Below, in pieces: positions 7,792 to 16,530 of a stretch of 64,000 nt of DNA (position 1 is the stretch's first letter; every line of letters starts with the position of its first letter). A program made the position numbers and the translations under genes. The DNA comes from Flavobacterium panacis (GTDB taxonomy: Bacteria; Bacteroidota; Bacteroidia; Flavobacteriales; Flavobacteriaceae), in contig NZ_JANKMS010000014.1 in assembly GCF_024649945.1 (NCBI RefSeq), positions 62,001 to 126,000 on the forward strand, given 5' to 3'. Below the pieces are notes generated by a model. That model did not search any database. It was given only the letters and a program-made list of their open reading frames with translations, and was not told where the DNA came from.

Positions 7792-8691
7792 TTAGTTCTT
7801 ATTTATAAGATCATTAATTCTAGACAAAAGAATTTCTGGATTTGCTCCAGATGAACCAGCAACCAAAGCGCCTGTTGCACACGCAAAATTTAAAGCTTGC
7901 TGTGGTTCTTTACCCGTTAAAAGTGAAGTAACCAACGCTCCTAAAAATGAATCTCCAGCACCAACAGTATCTGCTACTTTTACAACATAACCTGTGTTTT
8001 CATAAAGTTCATTATTCCAAAGTAGTAAAGCGCCATCTTTTCCTCTTGTAACGCAAATAGCTTCTGCATTTGTTAGTGAAGCAATAAAATGCATATTGTC
8101 TTCTAAAGTTTTATGAGGTGAATTTAAAGCTTGAGCAATTTCTAGTATTTCTTCATCATTAAACTTGATAAAATTGGCAGGTTGCATTAGCTGTTTTAGA
8201 ATTTCATACGTATAATGAGGTTTTCGTAGATTAACATCAAAAACTTTGTAAGCCTTGGTATCAAGCAATTTTTCTAATGCTTTTCTAGAAACTTCATCAC
8301 GACACACTAAACTTCCATAAATTAAAACATCAGCTTTTTCAACTGATTGTATAGCAGCTTCGTTTAAAATAATTTTATCCCAAGCAGAAGGATAGAGAAT
8401 TTCATAAGTAGCCGATTTGCTTTCGTCTAAAGTCACATTTACTAATCCTGTAGGGTAATCATCCGATTTAAGGATGGTTTGTGTATCTAGACCTAATTTT
8501 TTTACTTCATTAATTATTGCTTCGCCATCTTGATCGTTACCCACACAGCTTATCATATTGACATCGGCTCCCAAAGCTTTCATGCGAAGTGCTACGTTTA
8601 AAGGTGCTCCACCAATTTTTTTTATATTACCAAAAATATCCCAAAGTACTTCTCCGAAAGCGACAGCTTTAAGTTTTTTGTCGTTGTTCAT
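7792..8691 (-). CDS. PfkB-family carbohydrate kinase, probable fructokinase
   Basis: 299 residues, the usual length for ribokinase-like sugar kinases. It has the N-terminal GGAPLNVA signature (27-34) typical of fructokinases, an FDVNLR strand, and the C-terminal PfkB signature DTVGAGDSFLGAL near 243-255 with the catalytic Asp in GAGD and an anion hole. It phosphorylates a sugar, most likely fructose, in the cytosol. Fructose would come from the nearby GH32-like enzyme splitting sucrose, which the synthase can remake. A strong terminator follows it. The 361-bp upstream region holds its promoter but no clean TAnnTTTG. Confidence 0.85.
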   Translation of the reverse strand: MNNDKKLKAVAFGEVLWDIFGNIKKIGGAPLNVALRMKALGADVNMISCVGNDQDGEAIINEVKKLGLDTQTILKSDDYPTGLVNVTLDESKSATYEILYPSAWDKIILNEAAIQSVEKADVLIYGSLVCRDEVSRKALEKLLDTKAYKVFDVNLRKPHYTYEILKQLMQPANFIKFNDEEILEIAQALNSPHKTLEDNMHFIASLTNAEAICVTRGKDGALLLWNNELYENTGYVVKVADTVGAGDSFLGALVTSLLTGKEPQQALNFACATGALVAGSSGANPEILLSRINDLINKN

Positions 8692-9052
8692 TCTAATTCT
8701 TTCTTTTATAAAACATTAAACAGTATGGCTCGAATACCACACGATTTTATAAAAATAGTAAAGATTGTCGGCATTCACAACGTATTTTAGTTCGAAATAA
8801 CGATTAATTATTGCTATGCTTATGTTAAATTTGATTTTGAAAAAGAACTCATGAAATGACTTTAGTTTTTATTGAATAGATTTTAAGGATAAAATTTTAA
8901 AAGTAAGAAATGAAATTTTTAATGAAGTTACAAAACTAAAAAGCTTTATTCAGTCTGATAGGCAAAACATCAATGGTTTTGTAAAAAAGATTAAAACAGA
9001 TTGTAATGGTAATATTATACTTTAAAGTAAGAAAGAAACTAGTTTATAAAAA
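8692..9052. other. 361-bp intergenic region with a start-less open frame
   Basis: Holds the divergent upstream regions of the fructokinase and the hypothetical gene at 9053. An open frame on the plus strand from 8876 to 9025 reads 49 protein-like codons (IDFKDKILKVRNEIFNEVTK and on) between two stops, without a start codon. It may be a decayed gene remnant or chance. Nothing else was recognised. Confidence 0.3.
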
Positions 9053-9409
9053 ATGAAAAACTTTGAATTATTTTGGAAAGAAATCCACATCGGGTCATTG
9101 GCTGAAACGAATTGGGATATGAGAAGTTCAGGTGATATTTTATTTAATGTTGATTTTTTAAACGGATCGTCAGAAGAGAATATTCATCTTGCTCGTTTTA
9201 TTAAGCATTCCATTCGATATAGTATTTATTTAGAAAATGGCGAGACAGGTGATGATGAAGATGCAATACTTGAAGAAGCAAACCAATTTATAGATTTGAT
9301 CGATAGTACTGATTGGTATTTACTAAATGAAAAAGAAGAAAAAGTAAAAATTCTTTGTCCGTTTTTCAATGAGGATGATGGAATAACTTGGCAGCTTGAT
9401 ATCAATTAA
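9053..9409 (+). CDS. hypothetical acidic protein
   Basis: 118 residues, cytosolic, strongly acidic in the second half (ENGETGDDEDAILEEAN, NEEKEEK-like runs), with several Trp residues (ETNWDM, STDWYLL, ITWQLDIN). I do not recognise a domain. Small acidic proteins of this kind include immunity proteins and interaction adaptors, but no toxin gene is adjacent, so no function is proposed. It starts with ATG after an AT-rich leader and is followed after 139 bp by a separately promoted gene. Confidence 0.6.
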   Translation: MKNFELFWKEIHIGSLAETNWDMRSSGDILFNVDFLNGSSEENIHLARFIKHSIRYSIYLENGETGDDEDAILEEANQFIDLIDSTDWYLLNEKEEKVKILCPFFNEDDGITWQLDIN

Positions 9410-9516
9410 ATCAAGCTTAAAAGTACGCTTTTTAATTTCACTACAAATTTACCTCCACTCATTACAAAATGTAAAATTTAAGCTTCATTTTATAAAAAGA
9501 ATAAATTTTAGTATAC

Positions 9517-9524
9517 TAAATTTG
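9517..9524 (+). promoter_or_regulatory. TAnnTTTG -7 promoter element
   Basis: TAAATTTG is an exact match. Transcription would start near 9529, so the ATG at 9531 would sit almost at +1 and the ATG at 9549 would have a ~20-nt leader. This supports starting the downstream gene at 9549 and rules out the longer open frame from 9396. Confidence 0.6.
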
Positions 9525-9548
9525 GTCATAATGCAAAAATTAACGACC

Positions 9549-10280
9549 ATGGAAATCAATTTAATTTCAGATTCATTTTGGGGAAGTAAAAAGAAAACTT
9601 CCTTTTGGGAAAGATTATTTCGAAGAGAAAAACCAGTTAATAAAGCACTGACAACACCAGAAATGATTGGTAAAAATTGTCAAGGTTTGTTGTTGAAAAA
9701 CGAAAATTTAAAATCATTTCTTTTTTCTACAGATATGGCACTTATAGAAAATAACGATGCCGACGCAATTTTAGCAGTTTATCCGTTTCCGCCATCGCCA
9801 AAAATTATCAAAACACTTATTGATTTTGCAGGAAAACCAATTGTATGCGGCGTTGGAGGCGGAACAACAAAAGGAAAAAAATCCCTAGAAATGGCGATTT
9901 ATGCTGAGCAAATGGGCGCACATGGAATCATTGTAAATATTCCATTCGAAAATAAAGACGTCAAAAAAATTAGAGAAAAAGTCTCTATTCCAATTATCGC
10001 AACAGTAACCACTTCTGATTATAATTTCTTAAGAGGTAAAATAGATGCTGGTGTAAATGTTTTTCATGTCTCTGGAGGCGCTCATACTAATAAAATAGTA
10101 AAAGAAATTAAAGACAAATTCCCCGATTTCCCTATAATGGCGACTGGAGGTAAAAACTTAGAAAGCATTCAAGAATCTATTGATTCTGGTTCTAGAGCTA
10201 TTGTGCTTTCACCGCCCTCTAATAAAGATTTATTTAAAACGGTAATGGAAAAATACAGAAAGACTTTTGGGGCTTTGTAA
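9549..10280 (+). CDS. TIM-barrel enzyme of unknown substrate
   Basis: 243 residues with strand-turn signatures of a (beta/alpha)8 phosphate-binding barrel: KPIVCGVGGGTTKGKKS, AHGIIVNIPF, IPIIATVTT, GVNVFHVSGGAH, FPIMATGGKNLESI and AIVLSPPS. The Gly-rich ends of strands 7 and 8 (SGGAH, ATGGK) resemble the phosphate site of KDPG-aldolase, PdxJ or thiamine-phosphate-synthase relatives. The start was chosen from the promoter at 9517-9524; an open frame upstream to 9396 overlaps the previous gene and lacks coding character. No metabolic neighbour indicates a substrate. I can support the fold, not the reaction. Confidence 0.65.
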   Translation: MEINLISDSFWGSKKKTSFWERLFRREKPVNKALTTPEMIGKNCQGLLLKNENLKSFLFSTDMALIENNDADAILAVYPFPPSPKIIKTLIDFAGKPIVCGVGGGTTKGKKSLEMAIYAEQMGAHGIIVNIPFENKDVKKIREKVSIPIIATVTTSDYNFLRGKIDAGVNVFHVSGGAHTNKIVKEIKDKFPDFPIMATGGKNLESIQESIDSGSRAIVLSPPSNKDLFKTVMEKYRKTFGAL

Positions 10281-10362
10281 GGTTCTTTTGTAAGGCTCTG
10301 AGATGCTAAGATTCTAAGGTTCTAAGGTTAACTAAGCACCTTTATAAATCTTCTAAATAAAA

Positions 10363-10444
10363 CATAGCCCAAGGTTTCAACCTTGGGTACGCAAAGGAAA
10401 TCTTCTATTTGTGGAATCTCTTCTGTTTGAAATCTTGGGCTATG
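10363..10444. repeat. intergenic inverted-repeat element C
   Basis: CATAGCCCAAGGTTTCAA at 10363-10380 is inverted at 10427-10444 with one mismatch in 18. A second internal hairpin (CCCAAGGTTTCAACCTTGGG) uses part of the left arm. Just upstream (10300-10330) TCTAAGGT is repeated in tandem-like fashion. It lies between convergent genes ending at 10280 and 10474 and may double as a terminator. Confidence 0.8.
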
Positions 10445-10473
10445 TCAATTTATTACCATAATTATTTTATACA

Positions 10474-12861
10474 TTAAATTGCTCGATTTCTTTCCTCTTC
10501 ATTTCCAAAATTTCGTTCTTTAGATTTCACATTCTGGTTTCCGAATTTGTAACTCAAGGCAACTCTAAAAGCTCTGGAATCATTGTAATTTTTCATCGTA
10601 TTTTTAATTCCGTTTGAATAATAAGAAATTAAAGGCTTTTGTGCATTCAATAGATCTTCACCAGTTAAAGTAATCGAAAGATTCTTTTTTAAAGCTAGGA
10701 ACTTCAATGAAACATCCAAAATATTCAAAGTCGAAATATTAAAAACCTGATAACGTCCTGGCAATTGTAAACCGTAATTTAAACCTAGAAAAATTGTTTT
10801 CGATTGATTTACAGTAAAATCGTTATTGCTATAAATATAACCATTGTAACCGTCTACAGAAGCAATTAGATTCGTTTTCGATTTTACGTTTTGATAGTTT
10901 AAATTGAATCCCATAAAGCTGTTCCACCAAGAATATTTGTTGAGATTGTAATAGGTTGAAAGTCCGATTTGATAGGTATCGGCATAATTAATTGGCGTGC
11001 TTTTCGTAATATTTGTCTCAGGATTTATAATGGCTAATTCTTGTCCGAAATCTGAAACTTGAGAGAAATAAAAGTTAGTTACCCATTTTTGATTTCTGAT
11101 GTATGAAAATTGAAAATTGTCAATAATAGATGGTTTCAAAAACGGATTTCCTTCAGAATAATAAAAAGGACTTGTTCTAATCACAAACGGATTCAAATAA
11201 TCAAAATCTGGACGACGGATTCTTCTGCTGTAATTTAACGAATACGAATTGTTTTCGTTTGCATTGTAAGTCACATAAGCAGTTGGAAATAATTTGATGT
11301 AATTGTTTTTATTGGTTTGACTCAAATTTTCAGAATAACCTTCTGTTTGCGTTGCTTCAGCTCTTAAACCCAATTGAGTCTCCCATTTTTCGTTTAGTTT
11401 TTTATTCACAGAAAAATATAAAGCTTCATTGTATTCTTTGTAAGTGAATATATTAGAGTAATTTGTATTTAGAGTTGGAGTTCCGGTTTCATTGTCAAAA
11501 ACGGTTAAATTGTTTTTGGTATTCGTATAAAATCCTTTTCCACCAAAACTGATATTCGCCCACGAATAAGGAAGCGAAACATCCATTTTTGCCGAATAAT
11601 TTGTTAATCTATTTAAGTTGGAATTGATTGCGGCAAAATAAGTTCCTGGAATGTTTTCTTTTTGATTGTCCATTTCATTGCCTGAAAAAGTTCGAGAATC
11701 GTCTTTTTGATAATTGAAATAATCTAAATCGATTGTTATATTTTGACCTTCTTTGTTCAATGCAAAAGAATTATTCCAGTTTAGAGAATTCATTTGAGGT
11801 TTATTCTGCGAATTAACATTAGACAAAACATAAGAATTGATTTCACCAGAAGTATTATAACGAGTCGTCAACGGATTATTTGTTGCATTTCTATCATTAA
11901 AACTTCCTAAATATTTTACTCCCGAAGTCCATTTTTCAGTCAGTTTATAATCGGCACCAAAACCAATGCTCAATAAATTGGTTTTTGATTTGTTAGTAAT
12001 ATTTTGTTTCCAAACTTCATTAGGATAGTAAATTCGGTTATCTGAAGTTGTGCGAAGTTGATCTGTTCCTTTATTAATAGAGGCCTGAAGTGACAATTTA
12101 TTATAATTGTAAAGAAATAATCCGTTTATGTTTTCGCTGGCATAACTTCTTTGTACATAAGAAGCACCAAAATTCGCATTCCATGAATTGGTTTTGGCTG
12201 TTTTCAATTTAATGTTGATTAAACCGCTGTTTCCTTCTGCTTCGTATTTCGCTGGAGGCGTTGTAATTACTTCAATGCTTTTAATGTTATCTGCAGGAAT
12301 CGATTTTAGGAACGCCGCCAAATCTTCCTGAGTCATTTTATTTAAGCGATCGTCAATCATGACCAAAACTTCTCCTTTTCCCACAATAGAAATCGTCTCG
12401 TTTTGCACTCTCACTGTTGGTGTAGATTTTAAAGCATCCAAAGCTGTTCCGCCAGTTGCGGTAACTGAATTTTCGACATTAAAAACCAAACGATCTACTT
12501 TTTGTTCTACGAGTTTTTTTCTCGATTTAACCGTAACGCCATCAAGCTCGATTTGTTCTTTTACTTCCAAATTTCCTAAATCAATATTTTGATCAATTAG
12601 AATTGATTTATTACTGAATTCAGTTCCAAATTGTTCTATTATTAGTTGATAGTTTCCTTTTTCGGCATTCAATATAAAATTTCCCAAACTGTCCGTAGAG
12701 GCTTGTTTGTATAAGGTTTTATCTGCTTTTAATAAAGTGGCAGTCGTAAATTCCAACGGTGTTTTATTCTGATTGATAATTTTTCCTTTTAGAGAAAATT
12801 GTTGGGCAAATACGTTAATTTGAAATAGAAATAAGATGGATACGAAAATGATTTTGTTCAT
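10474..12861 (-). CDS. TonB-dependent-receptor-like outer membrane beta-barrel protein
   Basis: 795 residues. A signal peptide (1-19, NVFAQ) is followed by a carboxypeptidase-regulatory-like domain (about 24-95, FSLKGKIINQNKTPLEFTTA). A plug-like domain follows (about 105-215, with DALKSTPTVRVQNE and IKSIEVITTPPAKYEAEG). The rest, from about residue 225, is an outer-membrane barrel of the OMP_b-brl_3 type ending in YKFG and a charged tail. Such proteins import or bind an unknown ligand at the outer membrane. It diverges from a LytS-type kinase and LytTR regulator pair, a common flavobacterial pairing that suggests it is their target. The substrate cannot be read from the sequence. Confidence 0.85.
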   Translation of the reverse strand: MNKIIFVSILFLFQINVFAQQFSLKGKIINQNKTPLEFTTATLLKADKTLYKQASTDSLGNFILNAEKGNYQLIIEQFGTEFSNKSILIDQNIDLGNLEVKEQIELDGVTVKSRKKLVEQKVDRLVFNVENSVTATGGTALDALKSTPTVRVQNETISIVGKGEVLVMIDDRLNKMTQEDLAAFLKSIPADNIKSIEVITTPPAKYEAEGNSGLINIKLKTAKTNSWNANFGASYVQRSYASENINGLFLYNYNKLSLQASINKGTDQLRTTSDNRIYYPNEVWKQNITNKSKTNLLSIGFGADYKLTEKWTSGVKYLGSFNDRNATNNPLTTRYNTSGEINSYVLSNVNSQNKPQMNSLNWNNSFALNKEGQNITIDLDYFNYQKDDSRTFSGNEMDNQKENIPGTYFAAINSNLNRLTNYSAKMDVSLPYSWANISFGGKGFYTNTKNNLTVFDNETGTPTLNTNYSNIFTYKEYNEALYFSVNKKLNEKWETQLGLRAEATQTEGYSENLSQTNKNNYIKLFPTAYVTYNANENNSYSLNYSRRIRRPDFDYLNPFVIRTSPFYYSEGNPFLKPSIIDNFQFSYIRNQKWVTNFYFSQVSDFGQELAIINPETNITKSTPINYADTYQIGLSTYYNLNKYSWWNSFMGFNLNYQNVKSKTNLIASVDGYNGYIYSNNDFTVNQSKTIFLGLNYGLQLPGRYQVFNISTLNILDVSLKFLALKKNLSITLTGEDLLNAQKPLISYYSNGIKNTMKNYNDSRAFRVALSYKFGNQNVKSKERNFGNEEERNRAI

Positions 12862-12977
12862 GGTTTAAAAATTAATTACAGGACAAAACTGTTAGAATTA
12901 AAACCTAAAAACCACTTTTATCGACAAACCCCTTCGATTAATCTGCAAACCCGTTAAAATGCTTTTTCTTGAATGTA

Positions 12978-12985
12978 TATCTTTG
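12978..12985 (+). promoter_or_regulatory. TAnnTTTG -7 promoter element
   Basis: TATCTTTG is an exact match. It overlaps the first codons of the longer open frame (ATG at 12973), so that ATG cannot be on the transcript. Transcription from about 12990 leaves the ATG at 13003 as first start, with a ~13-nt leader. Confidence 0.65.
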
Positions 12986-13002
12986 TTTTAAAATCAAACC
13001 GA

Positions 13003-14028
13003 ATGTACAAAGGCACTATTACCAAAAAACTCGAAGTCGCAATTCATCTTATTTATTGGCTTTTAATTTCTTATTTCACTTTCGTGAAAAATCCGATAGG
13101 AGCAAAGTCTTTTTCTATTCCTGATTTATTCATTTGCACTTATTTTATTGTTTTTATACTCACTTTTTATTTTCATTATTTGATTGTAATGAAACAGGTT
13201 TTCAAATCCTTTAGTTGGAAAAAACTTTTGGCAGGAGCTTTTATTTCGTATTTGGTTTTTACTTTTTTGAGATGGATAATTGAGCAGGTTATTACCAAAA
13301 TTTTATTTGAGCGCGTCAATTATACAACAACTGATTTTGCCAATTATATGCTCGATAATCTTCATTACAGCAGTATGAGTATTATCTTGAGTTCATTTCT
13401 TTGGTTTGTGATTTACTCTATTCGTCTTTTAGAATACAATAAGTTAATTCTGGAAGAAAATAAGAATACCGAAATCAAATTTTTGAAAGCACAGATTAAT
13501 CCGCACTTTGTATTTAATACTTTAAATAACATTTACTCGATGGTTTATTTTCAATCAGATAAGTCATTGACGGCAATTGATAAACTAAGTAAGATTATGC
13601 GTTTTACAACTTACGAATCGCAGAAAGAAAAGATCAGATTAGTAGATGAAGTCGATTATATAAAAGCGTATATTGAACTCGAAGAATTAAGACATCAAGA
13701 TAATTTTTCTGTTGATTTGAATGTCGAAATCAAAAATGAGTTTGAAGAAATTCCGCCTTACATTTTATCACCTTTGGTTGAAAATGCTTTAAAACATGGA
13801 GAAGTTTCGAATGCTGAACCGATAAATATCGAATTGAAAGTTTCTGAAAATCGGTTGAATTTTAAAGTGAAGAATAAAATCGGAACACAGAAAAAAGACA
13901 AATTGGGCGGCATCGGATTGGATAATTTACAGAAACGTCTTGAAATTCATTATCCTAAAAAGCATCAATTAAAAATCACAAACGACGAAAACCACTTTAC
14001 AGCCGAACTTGAAATAGATTTAAAATGA
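13003..14028 (+). CDS. LytS-type sensor histidine kinase
   Basis: 341 residues. Four hydrophobic helices in the first ~140 residues form a membrane sensor with no large periplasmic domain. The kinase core of the His_kinase (LytS/YehU) family follows: INPHFVFNTLNN near 164-175 with the phospho-His, and an ATP-binding domain with PLVENALKHG (N box) and GGIGLDNLQKRL (G box). It phosphorylates the regulator encoded immediately downstream, whose ATG overlaps this stop (ATGA). The start was chosen at 13003 because a perfect promoter element overlaps the earlier ATG. The signal is unknown; the divergent outer-membrane receptor is the likely output. Confidence 0.88.
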   Translation: MYKGTITKKLEVAIHLIYWLLISYFTFVKNPIGAKSFSIPDLFICTYFIVFILTFYFHYLIVMKQVFKSFSWKKLLAGAFISYLVFTFLRWIIEQVITKILFERVNYTTTDFANYMLDNLHYSSMSIILSSFLWFVIYSIRLLEYNKLILEENKNTEIKFLKAQINPHFVFNTLNNIYSMVYFQSDKSLTAIDKLSKIMRFTTYESQKEKIRLVDEVDYIKAYIELEELRHQDNFSVDLNVEIKNEFEEIPPYILSPLVENALKHGEVSNAEPINIELKVSENRLNFKVKNKIGTQKKDKLGGIGLDNLQKRLEIHYPKKHQLKITNDENHFTAELEIDLK

Positions 14029-14723
14029 ATAAAAAAATAAATTGCATCATTCTAGACGACGAACCTTTTGCTGTAAAATTAATTGCCGATTATGCTTCTA
14101 AAGTTTCAAGATTGAATGTTTTATATGCTGATAGCGATGTTTTTAAAGCAATTGAAGTTTTAAATACAGAATCGGTTGATTTGATTTTTATTGATATTCA
14201 AATGCCACAATTAACAGGAATTGAATTGATGCAGATGTTCAATCAAAAATATAATTTTATAATTACCTCAGCTTATCCGCAATATGCTTTAGAAGCGTTT
14301 CAGTTTCATGTAATTGATTATTTATTGAAACCCATTACATTTAATCGATTTTATCAAAGTGTGGAGAAGTTTATTCGCTGGCAAGAAACTTTTCAAGTCA
14401 CTGAAAAAGCGGGAAATGATTTTCTATTTGTAAAAGCAGATCGAAAACATTATAAAATTGCTTTAGACAACATTTTATATATTGAAGGTTTACGAGATTA
14501 TATTCGTATCCATACCAATGAGGAGAAAATCATGGCTTTAGAAAACATGAAAGATATTTTAGAAAAATTGCCATCTAGCCAGTTTATTCGAATTCATCGT
14601 TCGTATATTATTCCAAAAAATAAAATTAAAGTTATTGATGGAAATCAGATTGTAATGACTAACGGAGTTGCTTTGCCAATTGGTGAGACGTATCGGAAAT
14701 TGGTTAGTGAGTGGTTGATTTAA
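14025..14723 (+). CDS. LytTR-family response regulator
   Basis: 232 residues: a receiver domain (1-120) with DDE at 11-13, phospho-acceptor D57 in FIDIQMP, the Thr/Ser switch in ITSAYPQ, and K in LLKPI. A LytTR DNA-binding domain follows from about 130 (FLFVKADRKHYKIALDNILYIEG, FIRIHRSYIIPKNKI). It overlaps the kinase gene by 4 bp, giving translational coupling. LytTR proteins bind paired direct repeats upstream of few targets, probably the divergent receptor here. Confidence 0.9.
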   Translation: MNKKINCIILDDEPFAVKLIADYASKVSRLNVLYADSDVFKAIEVLNTESVDLIFIDIQMPQLTGIELMQMFNQKYNFIITSAYPQYALEAFQFHVIDYLLKPITFNRFYQSVEKFIRWQETFQVTEKAGNDFLFVKADRKHYKIALDNILYIEGLRDYIRIHTNEEKIMALENMKDILEKLPSSQFIRIHRSYIIPKNKIKVIDGNQIVMTNGVALPIGETYRKLVSEWLI

Positions 14724-14752
14724 TAAGTTTTTAAATTTGAATATATTGAAGT

Positions 14753-15127
14753 ATGAAATGGACCATTATTATTTTTGCTTTAATGTTGTTTTCTTGTAAT
14801 AAGAAAAACAACGATAAAATTGTTACTTCAGATGATAATTCAGCTAGTTATTTTCGAAGAAAACTCGAGAATAAAAAACTTATGGATAGTTTGAGCGATC
14901 TTGTTCTAAGTAAAGGTGATACTTTGGCTTACAATGAATTAAAAGGTATTCATTATATCGGAGAACAGAAATTTACTGGGCTTTTATACTACGCCTTAAT
15001 AATGTCAAATAAGTATAATTACAAACGCGCTTCTTTTGATGTTTATGATATTCTAACAATTGATAAGAAGGTTTTAGACGAAAAGACAAAGAAGATGGCT
15101 GATGAATATTTGCAAAAAAGTAAGTGA
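14753..15127 (+). CDS. small lipoprotein, unknown
   Basis: 124 residues with a lipoprotein signal peptide: a short hydrophobic core and lipobox MLFSC with Cys15, followed by NKKNNDK. The rest is polar and mostly helical (YFRRKLENKKLMDSLSDLV, DEKTKKMADEYLQ). No family recognised. It follows the LytTR regulator after 29 bp and precedes a terminator, so it is probably the third gene of that operon. It could be an accessory sensor protein facing the periplasm, but this is only from position. Confidence 0.65.
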   Translation: MKWTIIIFALMLFSCNKKNNDKIVTSDDNSASYFRRKLENKKLMDSLSDLVLSKGDTLAYNELKGIHYIGEQKFTGLLYYALIMSNKYNYKRASFDVYDILTIDKKVLDEKTKKMADEYLQKSK

Positions 15128-15157
15128 TGTGGTTTAATTTTAACAGCATATTTTAAA

Positions 15158-15195
15158 TAAAAAACGCAATCCCAAAAACTTTCAGGATTGCGCTT
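15158..15195. terminator. bidirectional intrinsic terminator
   Basis: CGCAATCC (15165-15172) pairs with GGATTGCG (15185-15192), with A/T runs on both sides. It separates the convergent lipoprotein and CopD-like genes, and closes the long minus-strand nad/nrd operon. Confidence 0.75.
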
Positions 15196-15224
15196 AAAAT
15201 CAAAAATTGGTTAGTTAAGTTAGT

Positions 15225-15671
15225 TTAAATTCCACCGTAACGAAGCGTTGATCCTAAAACCAACATAGCAACTCCAATTGAAGTAACAGTTAAAATAATT
15301 ACGGCTATTTTTTTAATATTCTTTTCATTAAGATTAGGAATAACATAAAATTGAGCACAAACCGCACAGATAAAAGTGCAGAAAAGCAATATCAGTTTAA
15401 TGGAAACTACTTTTTCAAATCCGCTTGAGAAATGAAACCAGGTTTCTATGGTAACGCCAAAATCATACGCCATCCAGATTCCTGTGATAATTAATAAAAC
15501 AAGAGAAGACATTCCAAGTGTTTCGAATTTCTTTTCAAAGTTTAGAATAATCTGTGGATCTTTTTTCTTTAAAGCTGTCGGCAAATAACAAATTGCTAAA
15601 AGTAAATGACCGCCAACCCAGATTGTTGCTGCTAAAAGATGAATTATTAATACAAAATGATGTAAAGTCAT
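15225..15671 (-). CDS. CopD-like membrane protein
   Basis: 148 residues with four transmembrane helices. It has HLLAATIWVGGHLLLA near the N-terminus, the H-xxx-xxWVGG pattern of the CopD / copper-resistance D domain, and a conserved His and Trp in later helices (GIWMAYDFGVTIETWFHF). CopD-domain proteins are inner-membrane and linked to copper or haem handling; short single-domain forms like this are poorly studied. It lies 21 bp after nrdG on the same strand, so it is probably the last gene of the nadA operon. Function in copper transport is inference. Confidence 0.65.
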   Translation of the reverse strand: MTLHHFVLIIHLLAATIWVGGHLLLAICYLPTALKKKDPQIILNFEKKFETLGMSSLVLLIITGIWMAYDFGVTIETWFHFSSGFEKVVSIKLILLFCTFICAVCAQFYVIPNLNEKNIKKIAVIILTVTSIGVAMLVLGSTLRYGGI

Positions 15672-15692
15672 AACACATTCATTTTAAGTTTA

Positions 15693-16421
15693 TTATTCTC
15701 TAAAAATAACTTTTATTTTTGGAGTTGAGAAGTTTTTAAGACGTATTTCTTTGCTTGAATCGTCTAGTTTTGAAAGTGTTGGAACGTTATTCATAAAATG
15801 CTGTACATAATAATTTCCCTCAAAATTTTTATTCTCCAGATATTCGATCATCTTCACAAAATCATTTTCCGAAATTAACGAAGAATGAAAAGTCGTTCGG
15901 ACTTCAAAAGGAAAATCTGACCGAATTAAAAGCGAAAGACTTTCTTCAAATTCTAAAAATAAGCCTGATTGCGTTAGGTGTTTAAAGGTATGAGGAAGAC
16001 TTTTGAAATCTAACGCAACATAATCAATTAATTGATCATGAATCAGGCTGTTCAATATTTTTGGGTTGGAACCATTGGTATCAATTTTTACCGCAAATCC
16101 CATTGCTTTGATTTCTTTTATAAAATCAATTATATTTTTGTGTAAAGTACATTCACCACCGCTTAAAACTACTCCGTCTAATAATCCTTTTCTGGTTTTT
16201 AGAAAAGAGAGCACTTCTTTAAAATCAATCTTTCCTTTTCCTAAAACAATGTCTGGATTGTAGCAGTATAAACACCGCATGTTACAGCCCGCAAACCACA
16301 CTATGCAGGCCGTTTTATGCGGATAATCTAATAAAGTAAAAGGCGTGAGGCTAAATATTCCTTTAATAGATGATGGTTTCTTCGAAATGTGTACGTTGCT
16401 GGTGTTCCCCTTTTTTTCCAA
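15693..16421 (-). CDS. nrdG: anaerobic ribonucleotide reductase activating enzyme
   Basis: 242 residues. A radical-SAM CxxxCxxC motif at C46, C50 and C53 (AGCNMRCLYC) binds a 4Fe-4S cluster. SGGE follows, then a SAM-site strand (VKIDTNGSNP). NrdG uses SAM and an electron to make the glycyl radical on NrdD. Here the radical-bearing segment is encoded by a separate overlapping ORF just upstream. The ATG at 16421 overlaps that ORF by 59 bp; homologous sequence begins only at about residue 19 (IKGIFSLTPFTLLDYP), so the first 18 residues are an unusual extension or the true start is a rare ATT at the stop of the previous ORF. It belongs to the nadA-nrdG operon. Confidence 0.88.
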   Translation of the reverse strand: MEKKGNTSNVHISKKPSSIKGIFSLTPFTLLDYPHKTACIVWFAGCNMRCLYCYNPDIVLGKGKIDFKEVLSFLKTRKGLLDGVVLSGGECTLHKNIIDFIKEIKAMGFAVKIDTNGSNPKILNSLIHDQLIDYVALDFKSLPHTFKHLTQSGLFLEFEESLSLLIRSDFPFEVRTTFHSSLISENDFVKMIEYLENKNFEGNYYVQHFMNNVPTLSKLDDSSKEIRLKNFSTPKIKVIFRE

Positions 16422-16530
16422 TGTTAAAACTTTCTACAGGTCTGTGATAACCCATTACACGTGTGTAAACTAAACATTTACTTCTTTGTGCTTTATTCTC
16501 TGCTAGAATTTTATGCGTTTTTGTTTTCAT
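16363..16530 (-). CDS. separate glycyl-radical C-terminal segment of NrdD
   Basis: A 55-residue ORF in a different frame, overlapping the 3' end of nrdD by 20 bp and the 5' end of nrdG by 59 bp. It holds exactly the C-terminal glycyl-radical region expected of class III reductases: CLVYTRVMGYHRPVESFNIG, with Gly27 in RVMGY as the radical site, and a GKKGEHQQR tail. The main nrdD frame stops before this region. The ORF has its own ATG at 16530, 20 nt before the nrdD stop, so translation by reinitiation is plausible. The glycyl frame is +1 relative to nrdD, so an ordinary -1 slip would not reach it. It may be a true split subunit or an assembly frameshift. Confidence 0.8.
   Translation of the reverse strand: MKTKTHKILAENKAQRSKCLVYTRVMGYHRPVESFNIGKKGEHQQRTHFEETIIY

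Noticed and set aside
9396..9548. Long N-terminal extension of the TIM-barrel protein
   Set aside because: It overlaps the previous gene, lacks coding character, and contains the promoter element at 9517-9524.
12973..13002. Upstream ATG of the LytS kinase at 12973
   Set aside because: A perfect TAnnTTTG element at 12978-12985 overlaps it, so the codon is probably not transcribed.
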